Origin: Xestospongia muta | Taxonomy: Eukaryota > Porifera > Demospongiae > Haplosclerida > Petrosiidae | DNA length: 64,000 bases | NCBI GenBank assembly: GCA_963693285.1 | Contig: OY848928.1 | Coordinates: forward strand, 2,790,501-2,854,500 | Reading direction: 5' to 3' | Shown here: positions 59,900-64,000 of the stretch, one piece after another | How the letters are laid out: each line of letters starts with the position of its first letter | How positions within the stretch are numbered: the first letter of the stretch is position 1 | Translations under genes and position numbers: made by a program | The notes under the pieces: model-generated | Seen by the model: only the letters and a program-made list of their open reading frames with translations | Told to the model about the DNA's origin: nothing | Databases searched by the model: none

Positions 59900-62355
59900 T
59901 TTTGTATCTTATAGCAACACTCAATATCACTTCAATTGATTTATTTCGTAATCATTTTGCTGATCTTACTGATGCTGTTACTCCTATCTTTAACAGTGTA
60001 GTTTATGTACTGTATGCTAAAGGACTGATACTATTCGAATCTGAGTATAACATACTGTCAATAACAGGAGAAAATGATTTTAAAAAATAGTAAGTTGGTA
60101 CGTGTGTTACAGAGGCTTTTAAAAGCACATAGAGATCCATGCCAGTATCTGGTGAACATATTTTGTCATGTATTAAGAAATCAACAATATCAGGGACTAA
60201 GAGAGATTATTACTGTCAGAAGACATGTTAAAATTAAGGGAATTGACAATATAAAACCTGTACAAGTATATACCCTTCATCATTGACCATCAGTCTTAGA
60301 TACAACATTTAAAATCATTTGTCAGTTTGTTTACCTCAGTTTGAAAGAAAGCAATCCAAAAATGACATTTTCTTCAGTTAACTCTGTCAATCTCTTGGTC
60401 AATCAGTGAAGGAAGGCTATCCAGGAATTTCTAGCAGCATGGTGGATAGCTAAGTACGAGAAGACTGAGGAAGTGTTTTGATAATGATCACTTTAGAATG
60501 TGTTTGATGTTTAGGGCAGGTCTAACTCACCTTGAACATGAGAGCTATCAACAATATTTTAACAAACGAACTTGGCCTACAATGTAAAAGGAGACTATTG
60601 TTCGGATTTGAGAAGAGTTACTTCTCTCATTTTCAACAGAGTTCACCAAAAGTTATTCCACACCCTTTTTGTTTTCTCTGATAAATGAGACGGTATTCTC
60701 TTTCAACTGTTATATAAATCACAGAACACCAAATTATGTCAGATATTATCACAATCTATGAAGAACCACTCACTTTGTCTAGATAGAATAAGGACATGAC
60801 TGTTTGACCTACTGTGTCTTGGATTTTATTATTATTATTATTATTATTATTCATGGATTTACAGTGCAGAAATAAAAAATAGAATAAATAAAATGAGTTT
60901 AAGTAATACGACGGTTGAGATGCACTGAGGGTCTGTTGTATCAAGTACAAGCAGCCCTGGATAATGTCAGTATAAGTCTAAGCTTGGTATATTACTAGTC
61001 GTGGAAAATAGGAGGAGAAGGAGTACTGGAACAGGGACAAAGATAGTGGTAAGAACACGGATTAGAGGAGTCAAAATTGGCTGAGAAATTGGACCAGAAG
61101 AGGTTAATATAAGTGTTTTTGTTAGTGTTGACTGATAGGGTGAGGTCCAGAGGAGGGAGAGAGTTCCAAAGACGTGGGAATCTAATAAAGTAGAAGTGAC
61201 TGCCAGTGTTGGTAAACAACTCTAACATAACATGGCATTTTTAGATGTCTAAATGGAAAGCAAGTGTAACTCTTTTCTAACACATTAATGAACAACATCG
61301 AGTGTAAAACAATAGAGTTAGAAGTGCACTTTGAACATAATGACCAAAATGCTACAAAATCATTTGTGAATTTATTTCAGTCATCGTTCTCTCACAATCT
61401 GCATGAATGTTATATTGTATTAAAGTCATATACACCAAGGGATGTATTTTGTGGTACACTTGTGTTACTGCACTTAATAAAGCTACAACATCTAAAGATA
61501 CTACACTTAATATAACATTTATTCATTATCTAAAACTTGAGGAAGACTACATACAGTTAGACAAGAGGCTTTTATCTGAATTGGAGGAAACTTTGTACAT
61601 TAACAGCACACTACATGAACTAGTACTAGATATTGAAAGTCATATTTTTAGTATACCATCTTTCTCTGCTGATGTTGCTGATCTTATCAACAGTGTGTTT
61701 AAAAGAGTAACTAGAAACAAGTCAATTCAAAAATTTTCACTTGAATGTAACTATTACTCAGAGTGGATAGACTGCGCGCTAAGGAAAGTGGTTCATGATA
61801 AACTAGTCAAACACTTACTAAGAGATATTCACACAATACAAGTTCTTAAAATGAACATAGCTGACAGCTTATTATTGGATATTATGAATACACCACTTGC
61901 TGCACTGGAGATCAAATCTCAAAGGCTCTACTATCAACAGACATCAATATTACTTCCTCACCATATTAAAGGACTACATTGCCTTATATTAGATCATAGA
62001 CTATACCCGGCCTCACTATCTCTATCTATTTCAATGTCATTCTAATCTACAACGACTGAAACTATCACTAGAAACAGCTGAGAGTGTTATTAAACTATTT
62101 ACTATTCTGCAGAGTAATACTACACTTAAGGGTCTGCAAGTAGATATATGGAATGTTAACATATATGACAGTATGGGTCCTAGTTTACAAGACATGTTAA
62201 GATAAAACTTAACCACAGTAATAGAATATTTTGAGATTCTCTTTTATGTTACCATTCATATCTTAACTAATACCATTCCCAGTATTTAATTGTCATTTCT
62301 AACAACTAGTCTCTCACACAACACCAGTCTACAGAAATTGTGTGTAGTTATTTGA
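59900..62355 (+). pseudogene. Decayed NLR paralogue lacking the NACHT core
   Basis: This aligns with the intact NLR from exon 3 (VLYAKGLILFESEYNILSIT at 59985-60060 against VLYAKGLIPFETKNNVLSIT) but stops at 60088. Near 60208 the match jumps from the end of exon 3 (RLREI) straight to RRHVKIKGIDN. That skips all of Walker A, Walker B and the rest of the ATPase, about 960 bp in the intact gene. The winged-helix/LRR part continues with many stops, is split by a LINE fragment at about 60822-61213, and resumes at 61214. Its longest open piece is 61407-62045 (RLLSELEETLYINSTLHELV). The match ends near 62355, where purple acid phosphatase sequence begins without a gap. No functional receptor can be made. 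Confidence 0.88.
60822..61213 (-). mobile_element. 5'-truncated non-LTR retrotransposon (LINE) 3' end, minus strand
   Basis: The segment interrupts the NLR pseudogene exactly where the intact gene reads continuously at about 57190-57200. On the minus strand it encodes the C terminus of a reverse transcriptase ORF, FYFIRFPRLWNSLPPLDL through FDSSNPCSYHYLCPC to PPIFHD. It then ends in a trinucleotide tail, (ATT)n on the plus strand at about 60827-60852. Such short-repeat tails are typical of CR1/L2-like elements. It is about 390 bp, so only the 3' end was inserted. Confidence 0.75.
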
Positions 62356-62357
62356 CT

Positions 62358-62915
62358 TTGATCTAAGTGGTGATAAGGGAAATGGCTAGCATCCTGTTTG
62401 GGGTAATTTCAATCATGACTCTTGGAAGCGAGGGTGGTGTTCCAGTATTTTATCGATTCCATATACCAAACAATGGAAATAAAATATGGTGGTATAGTTT
62501 TCATTATGGTTTGGTTCATCTCACTATGATAAGTACTGAAAATAACTTTATTTATGGCAGCCAACAATACCAATAGCTAGTAAATGATCTGTCATCTGTT
62601 GTTTATCAAGCGACTCCTTGGTTGATTTTATTTGGTCATCGTCCAATCTACACTAATGAGAAATATTCTGTTGATCATAGAGTTGTAGTTCATATGCAAA
62701 TAGCCTTTGAGTAATTTCTACAAAAATATAATGTTGACCTTGCTCTATGGGGATATTACCATAGCTATGAATTTACTTGTCACATTTACAGAAATAAGTG
62801 TACTCCATCGGGTACTGTACATATTGTTATTGGTTCTGCTGGTGCAGATATAGACTCCTCAGCTGTACCACAATATGATGTTCCATGGTCAGAACATTTG
62901 GATTCACCGGTAGGT
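62358..62915 (+). pseudogene. Purple acid phosphatase partial copy
   Basis: This copies about 34830-35370 of the intact gene: VPVFYRFHIPNNGNKIWWYS, HRPIYTNEKYSVDHRV and GTVHIVIGSAGADID are readable. Stops occur at 62389 (tag where the parent has Tyr), about 62573 and about 62713. The metal-binding GHYHSYER has become GYYHSYEF. It begins and ends abruptly: NLR pseudogene on the left, and the last parental exon residues missing on the right. Confidence 0.93.
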
Positions 62916-63067
62916 ATATAATACAATATATTAGGTACTTTATAATTATATTAATTTATGCAATGTGCACAGGTTGATCATTTTCTTTTATGATCATATA
63001 AACAACTTATTGATTATGTGATTTTGTTCAAAAAATTATAATTGTTCTAATAAGTACATATGTAGTT

Positions 63068-64000
63068 AATCTTCATCATCTCTGCTGTCGAGGTTGATCT
63101 CTTACTCATCTCCACCAATAACTTTCCAAAATAACATTACTATGTGCAAGACATTATTATGAAGGTTCTGAATCAACTTGCTTTGATGTGAATGTACCTT
63201 TTCAGTATAAGCTTTTCTTTCTTTATGAGGTAAACTCTCTGCATGGGCTAATGGACAATGTCATCAAAAGGATTGTACTAAACAAAGCATTATACCTTTC
63301 ATATCTGTAAAATGTTAAAATAATTCTTCAAAGGTCTCATCTCAAGAATCTCCAAAGTCTTTTGACAACAGTTCTTTTGGAAGAAGGTCATCTGTTAAAG
63401 AAACTACAAGCCAAATAATTATAATTGCCTTGAATAAATTACTCATGAAGTAAAGGATTTGGTACTTCATTAGCCAGATCAGTATTAGAGGAAGAATTAG
63501 TCTTTGCTAAGGAAATATTTTATGGGAAAGTATTTTAAAGAGATTGTAGTAGACTACCTTGTCCTTTCATTGTCATGTTAGGCCACATGTGAGCCTGAAG
63601 AGCCTGTGATAGTCTTGGTATACCTTCATCATCCTCACTATTATCTAATACTAGTACACATTATTAATACAAACTGTGTTGTAGCTTACAATCATTGTCA
63701 TCTTCTTCACTAAGTGATGAGTCTGATGACTTTGATCTCCCAAGAACTAATTCAAATCCATATTTTAGACACCATTGTAAAGTATGTGGGTCAGTAGATT
63801 CATTTGTTATAATCCCCACTAGAAGACAGATAGCTGGAGGGTCTGTACATTCTAGGTTCTGCCATACTTTTTGGGCTCTTTCAAGATGATCTGGTTAGGA
63901 AAGTTTTAGTAAAATGTTGTTTAACATTAATATTAAAGTAATGAGAATTCCATTTAAGTCATGATAATCCCCAAACCCAATCAGAATCTTAAATCCTAAA
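63068..64000 (-). pseudogene. AAGAB partial copy, continues past the window
   Basis: Minus-strand copy of about 35621-36540 with the same intron positions. The last exon has a stop inside the conserved block (FWKVIGGDE then TAA, where the parent reads AIGGDEEEINL). The LLPKELLSN exon has lost several bases. The exon at about 63895-63690 keeps GFELVLGRS and the acidic stretch. It probably continues beyond the right edge. With the phosphatase copy it shows that the gene pair was duplicated as one block. Confidence 0.9.

Overview
The window is eukaryotic nuclear DNA: AT-rich, with short introns (about 40-500 bp, GT..AG), densely packed animal genes and shared promoters. The orthologues (LRRC49, SERINC, SNX27, NSA2, EFR3, a furin/PC5-like convertase, RIT, ubiquilin, AAGAB) are metazoan. 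Small introns, very close genes and a DEATH-NACHT-LRR receptor family in birth-and-death suggest an early-branching animal, most likely a demosponge resembling Amphimedon. The taxon is an inference; no organelle or rRNA marker is present.

Layout, left to right. (1) 1-14.1 kb is a gene-dense housekeeping block: LRRC49 (minus, runs off the left edge), SERINC (minus), SNX27 (minus), NSA2 (plus, divergent from SNX27) and EFR3 (minus, convergent with NSA2). (2) 14.1-26.6 kb holds two tandem copies of a furin/PC5-like proprotein convertase. Copy A (15791-18818) is cut inside its cysteine-rich last exon by a 1477-bp hAT element with 11-bp terminal inverted repeats and a perfect 8-bp target duplication. 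Copy B (21720-26564) is intact and preserves the empty site. The spacer between them is a mosaic containing a piece of EFR3 and a piece of the RIT gene, both neighbours. (3) 26.9-37.5 kb holds RIT (plus), ubiquilin (minus), an intronless plant-type purple acid phosphatase (plus, sharing a promoter of about 0.1 kb with ubiquilin) and AAGAB (minus). (4) 37.5-54.5 kb is a graveyard: a LINE tail remnant, a decayed NLR 5' end, a broken ankyrin-LRR (ROCO-like) gene, a minisatellite, an unrecognised minus-strand gene fragment, a truncated ATP synthase OSCP copy, a long CT microsatellite, a fucosyltransferase fragment, kinase-like exon relics and a broken piggyBac transposase. (5) 54.5-62.3 kb holds one intact NLR gene (exons 54560-58784) followed by a decayed NLR copy that has lost its NACHT core and carries a LINE 3' end. 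(6) 62.36-64 kb is a decayed second copy of the phosphatase-AAGAB pair, fused directly to the NLR pseudogene.

The most striking item is the N terminus of the intact NLR. A hydrophobic, signal-like segment runs straight into DIELNPGP, a canonical 2A ribosome-skipping motif, immediately before a DEATH domain. This predicts one mRNA giving a secretory-pathway form and a cytosolic form of the same immune receptor. A related decayed 5' end at 39.7 kb has lost exactly this stretch.

Functionally the window mixes membrane traffic (SNX27, AAGAB, EFR3, SERINC, furin-like), signalling (RIT), protein quality control (ubiquilin), ribosome assembly (NSA2) and innate immunity (NLR). No operon-like logic links them; the shared feature is compaction plus repeated local segmental duplication.
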